Assembly: GCF_025809055.1 (NCBI RefSeq)
Contig: NZ_CP075529.1
Span: 186,001-250,000, forward strand
Direction: 5' to 3'
Source of the DNA: Devosia sp.
GTDB lineage: Bacteria; Pseudomonadota; Alphaproteobacteria; Rhizobiales; Devosiaceae
Length of the DNA: 64,000 nucleotides
The position numbers and the translations under genes were made by a program. The notes beneath the pieces were generated by a model, which worked only from the letters and a program-made list of their open reading frames with translations, was not told where the DNA came from and did not search any database. Each line of letters starts with the position of its first letter. Positions within the stretch are counted from its first letter, which is position 1. Below, one piece after another: positions 8,932 through 16,373 of this stretch.

Positions 8932-9582
8932 ATGCGCCGTCCCATCCTATCCCTGCTCGTGGGTCTGCTGGTCGCGAGCCCTGTGCTCGCACAATCGTCC
9001 GCTGACCCGCGCATGACAGTCGGGCACCTCTCCGGCAATTTCACGCTTCATTATTACGGTCAGCTCGATAGCGGCACACCCTGTCCGCCCGCACCCAATT
9101 TGCTCAAATACGGCATCGAGCAGAATGGCCGGGTGACCTATGTCCATAATGCCGGACTTGACCCAGCGACCGATCCCCACCTGGCACCCGCCTTTACTCG
9201 AGGTTCATTCTGTCACCTGGAGTTTTCCGGGGAGGTGATCATCCGCACCCATCACGGCAGTCAGGCGACCATCCTGCCGGCGTCGGTGGGTACCGTCGAC
9301 GCCACCACCCGCCCGCCGGATTATTCCGGCCCGTTTCAGGTCGAATTTGCGCCCATCATGTGCCAGATCCCACCCTGTCCCCCCGGCAAATATGAGATCG
9401 ACACTGGGGCAGGGGACATCGTGCGCGTCGACGCCCTGGTCGTCGTCGACCCCACGGGGCTGACCCGGCGCTACCAGGACAGCTTCCCTGATTTCGGTGG
9501 CACCGTGCGCGGCGCATTATGGCTGGCTTCTGGCGGCCGTGAGGCCTTCATCCGCCTTGACGACGCCGGCAACGGGAACTGA
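8932..9582 (+). CDS. Exported protein of unknown function
   Basis: A 216-residue protein with a clear signal peptide (about 1-20, ending SPVLA-Q). The start at 8932 follows GGAGGA at good spacing and lies one base after the stop of the upstream gene. The mature part contains four cysteines (51, 94, 144, 149) that could form disulfides in the periplasm, and a CQIPPCPPGKYEI segment. No enzyme motif was recognised. It is cotranscribed with the preceding exported protein and followed by a strong hairpin. I cannot assign a family. Confidence 0.72.
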   Translation: MRRPILSLLVGLLVASPVLAQSSADPRMTVGHLSGNFTLHYYGQLDSGTPCPPAPNLLKYGIEQNGRVTYVHNAGLDPATDPHLAPAFTRGSFCHLEFSGEVIIRTHHGSQATILPASVGTVDATTRPPDYSGPFQVEFAPIMCQIPPCPPGKYEIDTGAGDIVRVDALVVVDPTGLTRRYQDSFPDFGGTVRGALWLASGGREAFIRLDDAGNGN

Positions 9583-9590
9583 GAGCAAGA

Positions 9591-9618
9591 AAAAACCGGC
9601 CGGAAACTCCGGCCGGTT
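9591..9618. terminator. Bidirectional hairpin terminator
   Basis: An 11-bp perfect inverted repeat (AACCGGCCGGA / TCCGGCCGGTT) with a 3-base loop, flanked on the left by a run of A. Read on the minus strand it is a GC-rich stem followed by T residues, a good intrinsic terminator for the leftward gene ending at 9638. On the plus strand it follows the exported-protein gene and probably also stops that transcript. Confidence 0.8.
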
Positions 9619-9637
9619 CGAGGGGATTTGGAAGCGG

Positions 9638-10114
9638 CTATTGCCGGTGCATTTCAAAGTCCATGGTCGAGAACGTATCCTCGTCCACCTTGACATAGCT
9701 GCTGGTCGAGCTGCCGGACACCGAAAAGCCTTCGCCCTCCTGCACCGTTTCCATGGTGACGCTGCAGGCCTCGATCGCGCTGGGATCAATATCCTCGGGC
9801 AGGGGCCCATCGACTTCCGGGTCATAGACTTCCAGTTCGGTGGTCCAGGTGCCCGTGGCCACCTGCTCGGTCCAGTCATCGTCGCCCGATTTGTAGCGGT
9901 TGACCGTCTCGAATGTGCCGTCGTCGTTGAACGTGTAGCGATTGTCCAGTTCGACGCTCTGGCCGAAGCCGGAGAATTCGCCCTGGCCCACCCATTCTCC
10001 AACCATGAAGCTCGTGCAGTCGAGCGGCGCCGGCGCGGCGTCCTGGGCCATTGCCGGGACGCATAGCGATGCCAGGGCGGCAGTCGCCAAGAGGAAGCTG
10101 TTGAGCTTAGCCAT
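9638..10114 (-). CDS. Small exported protein, possibly lipocalin-like
   Basis: A 158-residue protein with a signal peptide (MAKLNSFLLATAALASLC, then VPAMA-Q). The mature domain begins CTSFMVGEWVGQGEFSG and continues YTFNDDGTFETVNRY, a pattern reminiscent of lipocalin/DUF1579-like beta barrels that start with a 'GxW' strand; that reading is tentative. It is strongly acidic. The ATG at 10114 overlaps the 3' end of the upstream SH3-like gene by 8 bases, so the two are one transcription unit. It is preceded by GGGGGA. Confidence 0.7.
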   Translation of the reverse strand: MAKLNSFLLATAALASLCVPAMAQDAAPAPLDCTSFMVGEWVGQGEFSGFGQSVELDNRYTFNDDGTFETVNRYKSGDDDWTEQVATGTWTTELEVYDPEVDGPLPEDIDPSAIEACSVTMETVQEGEGFSVSGSSTSSYVKVDEDTFSTMDFEMHRQ

Positions 10115-10421
10115 GGATCGTCCCCCGGAACACGATATAGGCATCGGTCATGAAGCCTGTCGGGCCGCCGTCCTGCTGCTGGATGACGCACCAGCCCCGC
10201 GAACAACTCTTGACGATGAAGAACTCCCCCCGGCCGATCGTGTCGATCTGCGGGAAAAAGCTTCCGGGCCCGGCCCGGAGTTTGACGGTGATCCCGCCCG
10301 CAGTCGCCCCGAGCTGGGGATACTGGCGGACCACGGTCAGTGACGCTGATGCCGGGATGGCCCATAGCGGAAATGTGGCCAGACCGAACAGTGCGGCGGC
10401 CCTGAGGCAAGTTTTGAACAT
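10107..10421 (-). CDS. Exported bacterial SH3-like domain protein
   Basis: A 104-residue protein with a signal peptide (about 1-26, ASA-S) followed by one SH3b-like domain: VKLRAGPGSFFPQIDTIGRG, then FFIVKSC and GWCVIQQ. The 'LRxGPGxxxP' start is the usual signature of SH3_3-type domains, which often bind cell-wall components or act as accessory modules. Here the domain is the entire mature protein. Two cysteines (SCSRGWC) may pair. It is the first gene of a two-gene leftward unit, divergent from the crystallin-like gene across a 181-bp region that holds two palindromes. Confidence 0.8.
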   Translation of the reverse strand: MFKTCLRAAALFGLATFPLWAIPASASLTVVRQYPQLGATAGGITVKLRAGPGSFFPQIDTIGRGEFFIVKSCSRGWCVIQQQDGGPTGFMTDAYIVFRGTIHG

Positions 10422-10483
10422 CTGGCACTCCTTTGGCGTGCATTGCGATGAATGCAGGCTAGACCGCCGCCACGGGCCTTTCG

Positions 10484-10541
10484 TCCTTCAAGTGAAGGAG
10501 TGGAAACGTGCGGGAGGAGCTTTGATCCTTCACTTGAAGGA
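10484..10541. promoter_or_regulatory. Pair of mirror-image 16-bp palindromic sites
   Basis: TCCTTCAAGTGAAGGA at 10484-10499 and its exact reverse complement TCCTTCACTTGAAGGA at 10526-10541. Each is itself a near-perfect palindrome (7-bp arms). Start-to-start distance is 42 bp, about four helical turns, placing both on the same DNA face. They lie between the divergent SH3-like and crystallin-like genes, 62-119 bp upstream of the latter's start. The layout fits two operator half-sites or two dimer sites for one regulator; a long hairpin in the RNA is the alternative. The cognate regulator is unknown. Confidence 0.55.
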
Positions 10542-10602
10542 CGCGGGACGCGGCGGGGAGGAGCAGCATGGACCCATCGAACGACAATCGGAGGTGTTCC
10601 AA

Positions 10603-11079
10603 ATGAAACTACGTCAAACCATGCTGCTTGTTGTGGCCCTGGCCGGATTGGGTGCTGGCGCCGTCCAGGCGCAGCAGATCATGCTGCCCGGCCAGATGAG
10701 CCGCGATTTCGTCATCAAGCCCATCCCCGGCACCATGCCCATGAGCATGCGCAACAAGGGCTGTACCTTTTACGAGCACGCCAATGGTGGCGGCGAAAGC
10801 TGGAAGAAAAATGTCGGCTGGCTCGCCCAGCGCTACGACAACCAGGACAGTTATGCCGAGTATGTCACCACGGTCGGCGAGTGGTGGGACAACCGCATTT
10901 CCTCGCTGAAATGCGACGACAGTGCGGCCGTGCGCTGCTCGATCGGCGTCTATCGCGACCCCAACAAAGGCGGCGGCGAAGCCATCTTCTGGGGCTCCCA
11001 AGGCATGGTGAACCTGGCTTCCTACGGCTGGGACGACACCATCTCGAGCTACATGATCTTCTGCAACCTGATGAAGTGA
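10603..11079 (+). CDS. Exported beta/gamma-crystallin-like (I36 inhibitor-like) protein
   Basis: A 158-residue protein with a signal peptide (about 1-24, VQAQ) starting at the ATG that follows GGAGGTG. The mature part has two Greek-key-like repeats: YEHANGGGESW ... WDNRISSLKC and YRDPNKGGGEAIFW ... WDDTISSYMIFC. Each ends in the calcium-binding signature (N/D)(N/D)xx(S/T)S of beta/gamma-crystallins, at D96-S101 and D144-S149. Cysteines 54, 104, 112 and 154 could bridge. This fold is shared with the peptidase-inhibitor I36 family, typified by the Streptomyces metalloproteinase inhibitor SMPI. The next gene, convergent, encodes an M10 metalloprotease, so an inhibitor role is plausible but untested. 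Confidence 0.75.
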   Translation: MKLRQTMLLVVALAGLGAGAVQAQQIMLPGQMSRDFVIKPIPGTMPMSMRNKGCTFYEHANGGGESWKKNVGWLAQRYDNQDSYAEYVTTVGEWWDNRISSLKCDDSAAVRCSIGVYRDPNKGGGEAIFWGSQGMVNLASYGWDDTISSYMIFCNLMK

Positions 11080-11146
11080 GTTGCGCCTGGCAATCCTTCC
11101 GTCCGCGCCTCGGCGACGGCACCGCTGTTGCCAGCCCAAAAACGAA

Positions 11147-11173
11147 AATGGCCGCCTCTCGGAGGCGGCCATT
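11147..11173. terminator. Bidirectional hairpin terminator
   Basis: A 12-bp perfect inverted repeat (AATGGCCGCCTC / GAGGCGGCCATT) with a 3-base loop between two convergent genes. On the minus strand it is followed by a T-rich tract (complement of the A-rich 11136-11148), so it ends the metalloprotease transcript. It probably also ends the crystallin-like transcript. Confidence 0.78.
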
Positions 11174-11203
11174 CATCGTTGACGGTTCGAACGAGCTCTG
11201 CGG

Positions 11204-13174
11204 CTAGAGCAGAAAGTCCGCAGCGCTCAGCAGGTTCTTGTCGAAGTCCTTGAGGACAATGACATCGGTTGCCGAGAGGCGGATTTCAACGTCGTCGCCG
11301 ACCTGGAAGGCCTTGGCGAGCACGCTGCTCAGGCTGGAGAAATTGTACGACCGCAGGTTGATATCATCGATATTGTTCTCAAAGTCGGTGATGGTGTCGC
11401 GGCCATAGCCCTTCTTGAAATAGAAGTCGTCGGCGCCGGCCCCGCCGGTCAGGGTGTCGTTGCCCTTGCCACCGGAAATGCTGTTGGCCCCGCTGTCGCC
11501 GATGAGGCGATCGGCATAGCTTGTGCCGCTAAGGTTCTCGATCGAGAAATATGTGTCGCCCTTGGCATTGTTGGTATTGATCGACGGGTCGGCAAGGCTG
11601 GCAACGACACCCTTCGAACTGCCGCCATAGGCAGCCGTGTCACGGCCCGAGCCGCCGTCGAGTCGATCCCCGCTGGAGCCACCATACAACCAATCATTGC
11701 CCGACCCGCCGAAGAGCCGGTCGGAACCGCTATTGCCGTACAGGCGATCATCGCCGTTTCCGCCGCTCAGACTATCGTTTCCGCCGTTGCCATAGAGGCG
11801 GTCATTGCCGCTCTGACCCCAGATCAGGTTGCGGATATTATCGCCATAAAGCCGGTCTCCATAGGAGGTGCCGCTCAGGTTCTCGATGGAATTGTAGGTA
11901 TCGCCCGCCGCATTGTTGGTGTTGATCGAACGATTGATCAGGCTGGCGACCACTCCTCGGGAACTGCCGCCATAAGCGGCGGTGTCGGAGCCGGAACCGC
12001 CGATCAGCGCATCGGCACCCGATCCGCCATACAACCAGTCATTGCCCGAGCCGCCATCAAGCGTGTCGTTGCCGCTATTGCCGTAGAGCTTGTCATTGCC
12101 GGCAAGGCCGCTGAGGTCATCGGCACCGCCATTGCCATAGAGCTTGTTGGCGACCTGGTTGCCGGTAATGGAGTCATCGCCGCTGCCGCCCTTGGCGTTT
12201 TCGATCAGGGACCTGAGATCACCTTCGAACAACAGGGCGTTGAAAATATTACCGCGCGCGAACCCGCCGTTCGGACCGCCGCCGAGATAAGCCAACTGGG
12301 CAGCGCCGAACTTCGAGAAGCCGCCCGCATTGAGGTCAAGGCTAAGATCGCTGCTATAGGCGGTGAGGTCATAGGTGTCGTTGCCGCCGCCATCCCAGAT
12401 GGTCGCGAAAATCCGGTTGCCGCCGGCGTCGATCCCAACCTTGCCGTTGACCAGTGTGTCACCGCTTCCCGGGTTCCACTTGTAGACGGTATTTCCGGCA
12501 TTGGTGCTGTAGTCCGCGCCATACATGGCTTGCAGGGCGGCAATGTCCAGCATCATAAAGGTCTGGGCGAAGCCGTACTGTTCGTTGACATAGCCCGAAC
12601 CGTCCGACGCACCGATATAGGACCGGTAACTCATGACGGAAAATTCCATCGAGTTCTTGTCAAAAGACAGGTTCGGAAAATCGCCACTGACTTCGTGAGT
12701 ATGCTTCAGACCCAGCGCGTGCCCGATCTCATGGATCATGGTCAACCAGGCATAATCCCCGGCCTGCGGCTTGGTATAGTCGTAGTTTCGCCCGAACCAG
12801 ACGTCGCCGCCCCTTTCGAGGGTGCTTGGATAATAGGCGTGCGCCGTTCCGGAATCGTCCGTTTGGGCGAACCGGAGGTTGGACGTGTTTGCAGAGCCTT
12901 CCGAAACGCCTAGACCTGTGAAGCCTTCCACCGAAAAGCCATCGTTGGCGGCGGTGCCAAACGACTTGTCGAGCGCAAACCGCGCGGCAGCTTCCATCTC
13001 CGGTGTGAAGATGCCGAAATTGTCATCCGGCTCGCCCGTATAGTCATAACTAACGCTCGACAGCGGGAACGCATAGGTGATGCTGCCGTCCCAGGCGCGC
13101 CCGGAAAGGATGCCGTCGATATCGGCATTGCCGGTCGGAGTCATGGTCTTGGTCGTCTTGCCAATGCCAGTCAT
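11204..13174 (-). CDS. M10 (serralysin-type) metalloprotease with RTX repeats
   Basis: A 656-residue secreted protease without an N-terminal signal peptide, as expected for type I secretion. The zinc-binding motif HEIGHALGLKH is at 148-158 and the Met-turn SVMSYRSY at about 179-186, both diagnostic of serralysins. Calcium-binding GGxGxDx RTX nonapeptides run from about 328 to 585. The end is DFLL, a hydrophobic C-terminus typical of type I substrates. Residues 397-445 and 512-560 are an internal duplication (41 of 49 identical). No type I transporter or Inh/AprI-type inhibitor gene is nearby. The convergent neighbour encodes a crystallin-fold exported protein. The region upstream is AT-richer than its surroundings and probably carries divergent promoters. 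Confidence 0.93.
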   Translation of the reverse strand: MTGIGKTTKTMTPTGNADIDGILSGRAWDGSITYAFPLSSVSYDYTGEPDDNFGIFTPEMEAAARFALDKSFGTAANDGFSVEGFTGLGVSEGSANTSNLRFAQTDDSGTAHAYYPSTLERGGDVWFGRNYDYTKPQAGDYAWLTMIHEIGHALGLKHTHEVSGDFPNLSFDKNSMEFSVMSYRSYIGASDGSGYVNEQYGFAQTFMMLDIAALQAMYGADYSTNAGNTVYKWNPGSGDTLVNGKVGIDAGGNRIFATIWDGGGNDTYDLTAYSSDLSLDLNAGGFSKFGAAQLAYLGGGPNGGFARGNIFNALLFEGDLRSLIENAKGGSGDDSITGNQVANKLYGNGGADDLSGLAGNDKLYGNSGNDTLDGGSGNDWLYGGSGADALIGGSGSDTAAYGGSSRGVVASLINRSINTNNAAGDTYNSIENLSGTSYGDRLYGDNIRNLIWGQSGNDRLYGNGGNDSLSGGNGDDRLYGNSGSDRLFGGSGNDWLYGGSSGDRLDGGSGRDTAAYGGSSKGVVASLADPSINTNNAKGDTYFSIENLSGTSYADRLIGDSGANSISGGKGNDTLTGGAGADDFYFKKGYGRDTITDFENNIDDINLRSYNFSSLSSVLAKAFQVGDDVEIRLSATDVIVLKDFDKNLLSAADFLL

Positions 13175-13344
13175 ATATGGATGTCCCCATCGCTGTTTTG
13201 CGTCGCCCTACGGCGCGCATGCCCGCCCGCTATTCTGGGATATTTCGCCCTTGACCATAAAATTGGTACAATTCGGTAGTATTGGCAAACAGAAAATCGC
13301 CACGACAAGTCTAAAGACGAAGATGTGATCGCCGGAGAGTAATC

Positions 13345-13548
13345 ATGGAACGGAAGCCTCAAACCTCGTCGAATGACGTTCGCGGCGGTGTCGTTCCGCC
13401 TGCGCGTGATCCGGATGTCGCGGTGACCGAAGAATACGCGCACTTCAAGGCGCTTGGAACGCGCGAAGCCCTCGAACTCTTCATCCAGCGACACCCGAAA
13501 CACAGGCTTGCCGAGCAGGCCCGCCAGGATTTGAAGCTTCTGGACTGA
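13345..13548 (+). CDS. Small hypothetical protein (67 aa)
   Basis: A 67-residue hydrophilic protein with no signal or membrane segment. The C-terminal half is predicted to be helical (EEYAHFKALGTREALELFI, then RHRLAEQARQDLKLLD), the N-terminal 25 residues look disordered. GGAGAG precedes the ATG. It is divergent from the metalloprotease (170 bp apart) and its stop lies 6 bp from the 3' end of queH on the other strand. Family and function not recognised. Confidence 0.6.
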   Translation: MERKPQTSSNDVRGGVVPPARDPDVAVTEEYAHFKALGTREALELFIQRHPKHRLAEQARQDLKLLD

Positions 13549-13554
13549 CCCCGC

Positions 13555-14217
13555 CTACTGCTCGGCGCCGTCCTTGCCATAATAGTTCTGCCCCAGAACG
13601 ATCCGCTCGCGACCGGTCGCCACGCGGTGTTCGTTGGTGTCGCGCAGGGAATAGACGCAGCCGCAATATTCCTGCTGGTAGAACTCTTCGCGCTTGGAGA
13701 TTTCGATCATGCGGGCCGAGCCGCCGCCCTTGCGCCAGTTGTAGTCCCAATAGCTGAGGCCCTCATAGGGCGACGCCGCGCGGTGACCGCAATCGTTGAT
13801 CTGCGCCATGTTCTTCCAGCGCGAAATCCCCAGCGACGAGGTCATCACCGGAAAATCGTGCTCGTGGGCATAAAGCGCGGTGCGCTCGAAGCGCATGTCA
13901 AAGCACATCGTGCAGCGGATGCCGCGCTCGGGCTCGTGTTCCATGCCTTTGGCCCGGGCAAACCAGTTGTCGCGATCATAGTCGGCATCGACGAAGGGCA
14001 CGCCGTGCTTTTCCGCAAACCGGATGTTCTCGTCCTTGCGCAGCAGATATTCGCGCTTGGGGTGAATATTGGGATTGTAGAAGAAGATCGTGTACTCGAC
14101 CCCCGAAGCCAGCATCGCCTCCATCACCTCGCCGGAGCAGGGCGCGCAACAGGAATGCAGCAGCACTTTCTTGTGGCCGTCGGGGGGCAGCAGTTCTGGG
14201 CGTTCGAAATCACTCAT
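13555..14217 (-). CDS. queH: Epoxyqueuosine reductase QueH
   Basis: Catalyses the last step of queuosine tRNA modification, reducing epoxyqueuosine to queuosine; QueH is the alternative to QueG. The 220-residue protein shows the family's cysteine pattern: HSCCAPCS (C23, C24, C27), RCTMCF (C102, C105) and YCGC (C185, C187), consistent with an Fe-S cluster and metal site. FYNPNIHP and SSLGISRWKN are also characteristic. The frame is open further upstream, into the acyltransferase gene, but MSDFERPELL at 14217 is the natural start. It follows the acyltransferase with a 53-bp gap. Confidence 0.93.
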   Translation of the reverse strand: MSDFERPELLPPDGHKKVLLHSCCAPCSGEVMEAMLASGVEYTIFFYNPNIHPKREYLLRKDENIRFAEKHGVPFVDADYDRDNWFARAKGMEHEPERGIRCTMCFDMRFERTALYAHEHDFPVMTSSLGISRWKNMAQINDCGHRAASPYEGLSYWDYNWRKGGGSARMIEISKREEFYQQEYCGCVYSLRDTNEHRVATGRERIVLGQNYYGKDGAEQ

Positions 14218-14270
14218 GAGGCGCTGACTAGCAGGTTTGGCGAGCCGATTCCAGCGTCGCGCACCGGGGG

Positions 14271-15419
14271 CTATTCGGCCGGTCGTGCCATGGGCGCCAC
14301 GCGCAGCCCGGAAAGCGGCCGGATGGAGCGGCCCACCCAGTCGAGGCCAGCCACCGCCAGGCGTTCGACCGGCTTGCGGAAGCGCCATTCGAACAGGCTG
14401 GCAAAGACCAGTGCGATGAGAAATGTCGACACGAGGACCAGGACCAGCGTGACCCCGGCGGGCAGATAGAGGTTGAGCGTCGCCAGCATGCTCATGCCGA
14501 TATTTTCGTGGATGAGATACCAGGAGAAGCTGAGTAGGCCGATGTGCGATACCGACCAGGTCACCCCGGCAATACTGGGCACCGACCAGCCGCGCACGAA
14601 CCGCACGAACAAGAGCGCCAGGCCGAGATAGACCAGCGCGCAGACGCTGGCGGTGATCCAGCCATCATGCAGTTCGAACGAATAGGCCTCGATCCAGACA
14701 ACCACGGTGGAGACCGCCACATTTGCCGCCAGCAGGCGGCCCGCACCGGCAGTTCCCGATTCATATTGGCGGCCGAGGATACCGACCGCGAAGAAGCTGA
14801 GATAGGGCGCGATGGCCAGAAATTTCAGCATGGATTGCGGTGTGATGGCACCGGCACCCGAGATCAGCGTCGAGAAGGCCCAGATCGGCGCCATGATCAG
14901 CGCCAGCCAGGCGAAAAACAGCGTGAAGCGGCGCTTGTCGTGGATGAAGCCGGCGAGAATGGCGACGAGCACGTAGAATTTGACCTCGACGGCAATCGAC
15001 CAGAATGCCCCGTCCACCCACTCGCCGATTTCCCCGATGAACAACAGGTTGAGGATCACGTCGAACGGCCCCGGCGCGACCTCGTGGAAATTGGCCTCGG
15101 GCACGGACGGGACGTAAAACACCATGCCGAACACGAAAAGCGCCAAAACGGCCGCAGCAAAGGCCGGATAGATACGCGAGAAGCGCCGCGCCAGATAGAT
15201 GCCAACGGTTTCTGACCGCTCCAGCGTCATGAAGATGCAGTAGCCCGAGATGATGAAAAAGAAATAGACCCCGACCCAACCGAAGAACAGGGGCAGGGGG
15301 GCGCCTTCGGTGATGTTGAGGGCATAATCCGGCAAGCGCGCGGTAAAATGAAACAACACGACCAGGAGGATGGCCGTGCCTCGAAAGAAGTCGATGGTCT
15401 GGTCGCGCTGGCCGCTCAT
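14271..15419 (-). CDS. Acyltransferase family 3 membrane protein (OafA/NodX-like)
   Basis: A 382-residue polytopic membrane protein, beginning QTIDFFRGTAILLVVLFHF, the usual 'xxRGxAxxxVxxFH' first helix of acyltransferase family 3. The second conserved block GVYFFFIISGYCIF and FWSIAVEVKFY agree. About ten hydrophobic segments follow. Members O-acetylate or otherwise acylate surface polysaccharides, lipid A or peptidoglycan at the membrane; the substrate is not deducible. It lies upstream of queH on the same strand and is divergent from the YfgM-like gene (159 bp apart). Confidence 0.9.
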   Translation of the reverse strand: MSGQRDQTIDFFRGTAILLVVLFHFTARLPDYALNITEGAPLPLFFGWVGVYFFFIISGYCIFMTLERSETVGIYLARRFSRIYPAFAAAVLALFVFGMVFYVPSVPEANFHEVAPGPFDVILNLLFIGEIGEWVDGAFWSIAVEVKFYVLVAILAGFIHDKRRFTLFFAWLALIMAPIWAFSTLISGAGAITPQSMLKFLAIAPYLSFFAVGILGRQYESGTAGAGRLLAANVAVSTVVVWIEAYSFELHDGWITASVCALVYLGLALLFVRFVRGWSVPSIAGVTWSVSHIGLLSFSWYLIHENIGMSMLATLNLYLPAGVTLVLVLVSTFLIALVFASLFEWRFRKPVERLAVAGLDWVGRSIRPLSGLRVAPMARPAE

Positions 15420-15578
15420 TCGGGCACCCCGGTCAAGTGAGCCAATCTACCGCGTATCCGGGCGTTCGCGGCATCCGGAGTGCTCCCAAGGTTAATGCGG
15501 CGCTGCCGCTGCGCGCGGTTTGCATTCCGGGGGGCGCATGATAAAGCTGCCGCGATTTCAAACCGTTTCGGACCGCTC

Positions 15579-16349
15579 ATGTCGCAGGACAATCTATTTC
15601 GCGAGATCGATGAAGAGCTTCGCTCAGACCGGATGCGTGCGCTCTGGCGGCGTTTCGCGCCCTTCGTCATCGGTGGCGCCATCGCCATTGTTGCCCTGGT
15701 CGCGGTCAATGAAGGCTGGGCCTGGTACACCAACAGCCAGTCCGCGCAATCGTCCGAAAAGCTCTACGCTGCCCTCGATACGGCCGAAAGCGGGGACCTC
15801 GCTGGCGCGACGGCTGCGCTCGATACCGTCGTTGCCGAAGGGTCCGGTGGCTATCCGGTTCTCGCTGAGTTCCGCAAGGCCGGCCTTCTGGCCGAGCAGG
15901 GCGACAGTGCCGGTGCCGTCGCGGCCTATGATGCGCTGGCCAATACGCAGTCCAATCAGCGCCTGCGCGAACTGGCGCTTGTGCTGGCCGCGAGCCTGCT
16001 TGTCGACAACGGCACCCTGGCCGATGTCGAGGCGCGCGTCGGCACGCTTGCCACCCAGGACAGCGCCATGCGCCGCGTGGCGAACGAACTGATCGGCCTC
16101 GCCCAATACAAGGCAGGCGACTTTGCCGCTGCCCAGGCCAGTTTCGAAACCGTGCTCAATGATCCGCTGACGCAGAACGCGGCGCGCAACCGCATGGCTT
16201 ACTACGTCGCTCAGTTGACCTCCTCCGGAGCTGTTGCGGCGCCGGAAACCGAGGCCTCGGCAGACGCAGAGGCGGAAGCCGCCAGCCCCGAGCTGGAAGC
16301 AGCCCCGGCCGAAACGCCGGCCGCCGACGCTCCGGCCGCAGAACAGTAG
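15579..16349 (+). CDS. YfgM-like membrane-anchored TPR protein
   Basis: A 256-residue protein with one membrane helix at about 28-48, a positively charged cytoplasmic N-terminus (FREIDEELRSDRMRALWRRF) and an exported helical, TPR-like domain. A low-complexity Ala/Glu/Pro tail of ~45 residues follows. This matches the YfgM/TPR_21 family, ancillary to the Sec translocon and periplasmic chaperone network. Linkage to der 24 bp downstream is the classic context. In many proteobacteria bamB sits between the two; it is absent here. The ATG at 15579 is chosen as the first that gives the canonical N-terminus. Confidence 0.85.
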   Translation: MSQDNLFREIDEELRSDRMRALWRRFAPFVIGGAIAIVALVAVNEGWAWYTNSQSAQSSEKLYAALDTAESGDLAGATAALDTVVAEGSGGYPVLAEFRKAGLLAEQGDSAGAVAAYDALANTQSNQRLRELALVLAASLLVDNGTLADVEARVGTLATQDSAMRRVANELIGLAQYKAGDFAAAQASFETVLNDPLTQNAARNRMAYYVAQLTSSGAVAAPETEASADAEAEAASPELEAAPAETPAADAPAAEQ

Positions 16350-16373
16350 GCGCATCAGCGCCGGGAACACACC

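Noticed and set aside
13175..13344. ATTG-GTA-CAAT dyad as an operator for the protease
   Set aside because: Four-base arms in an AT-rich stretch occur easily by chance; no second copy nearby.
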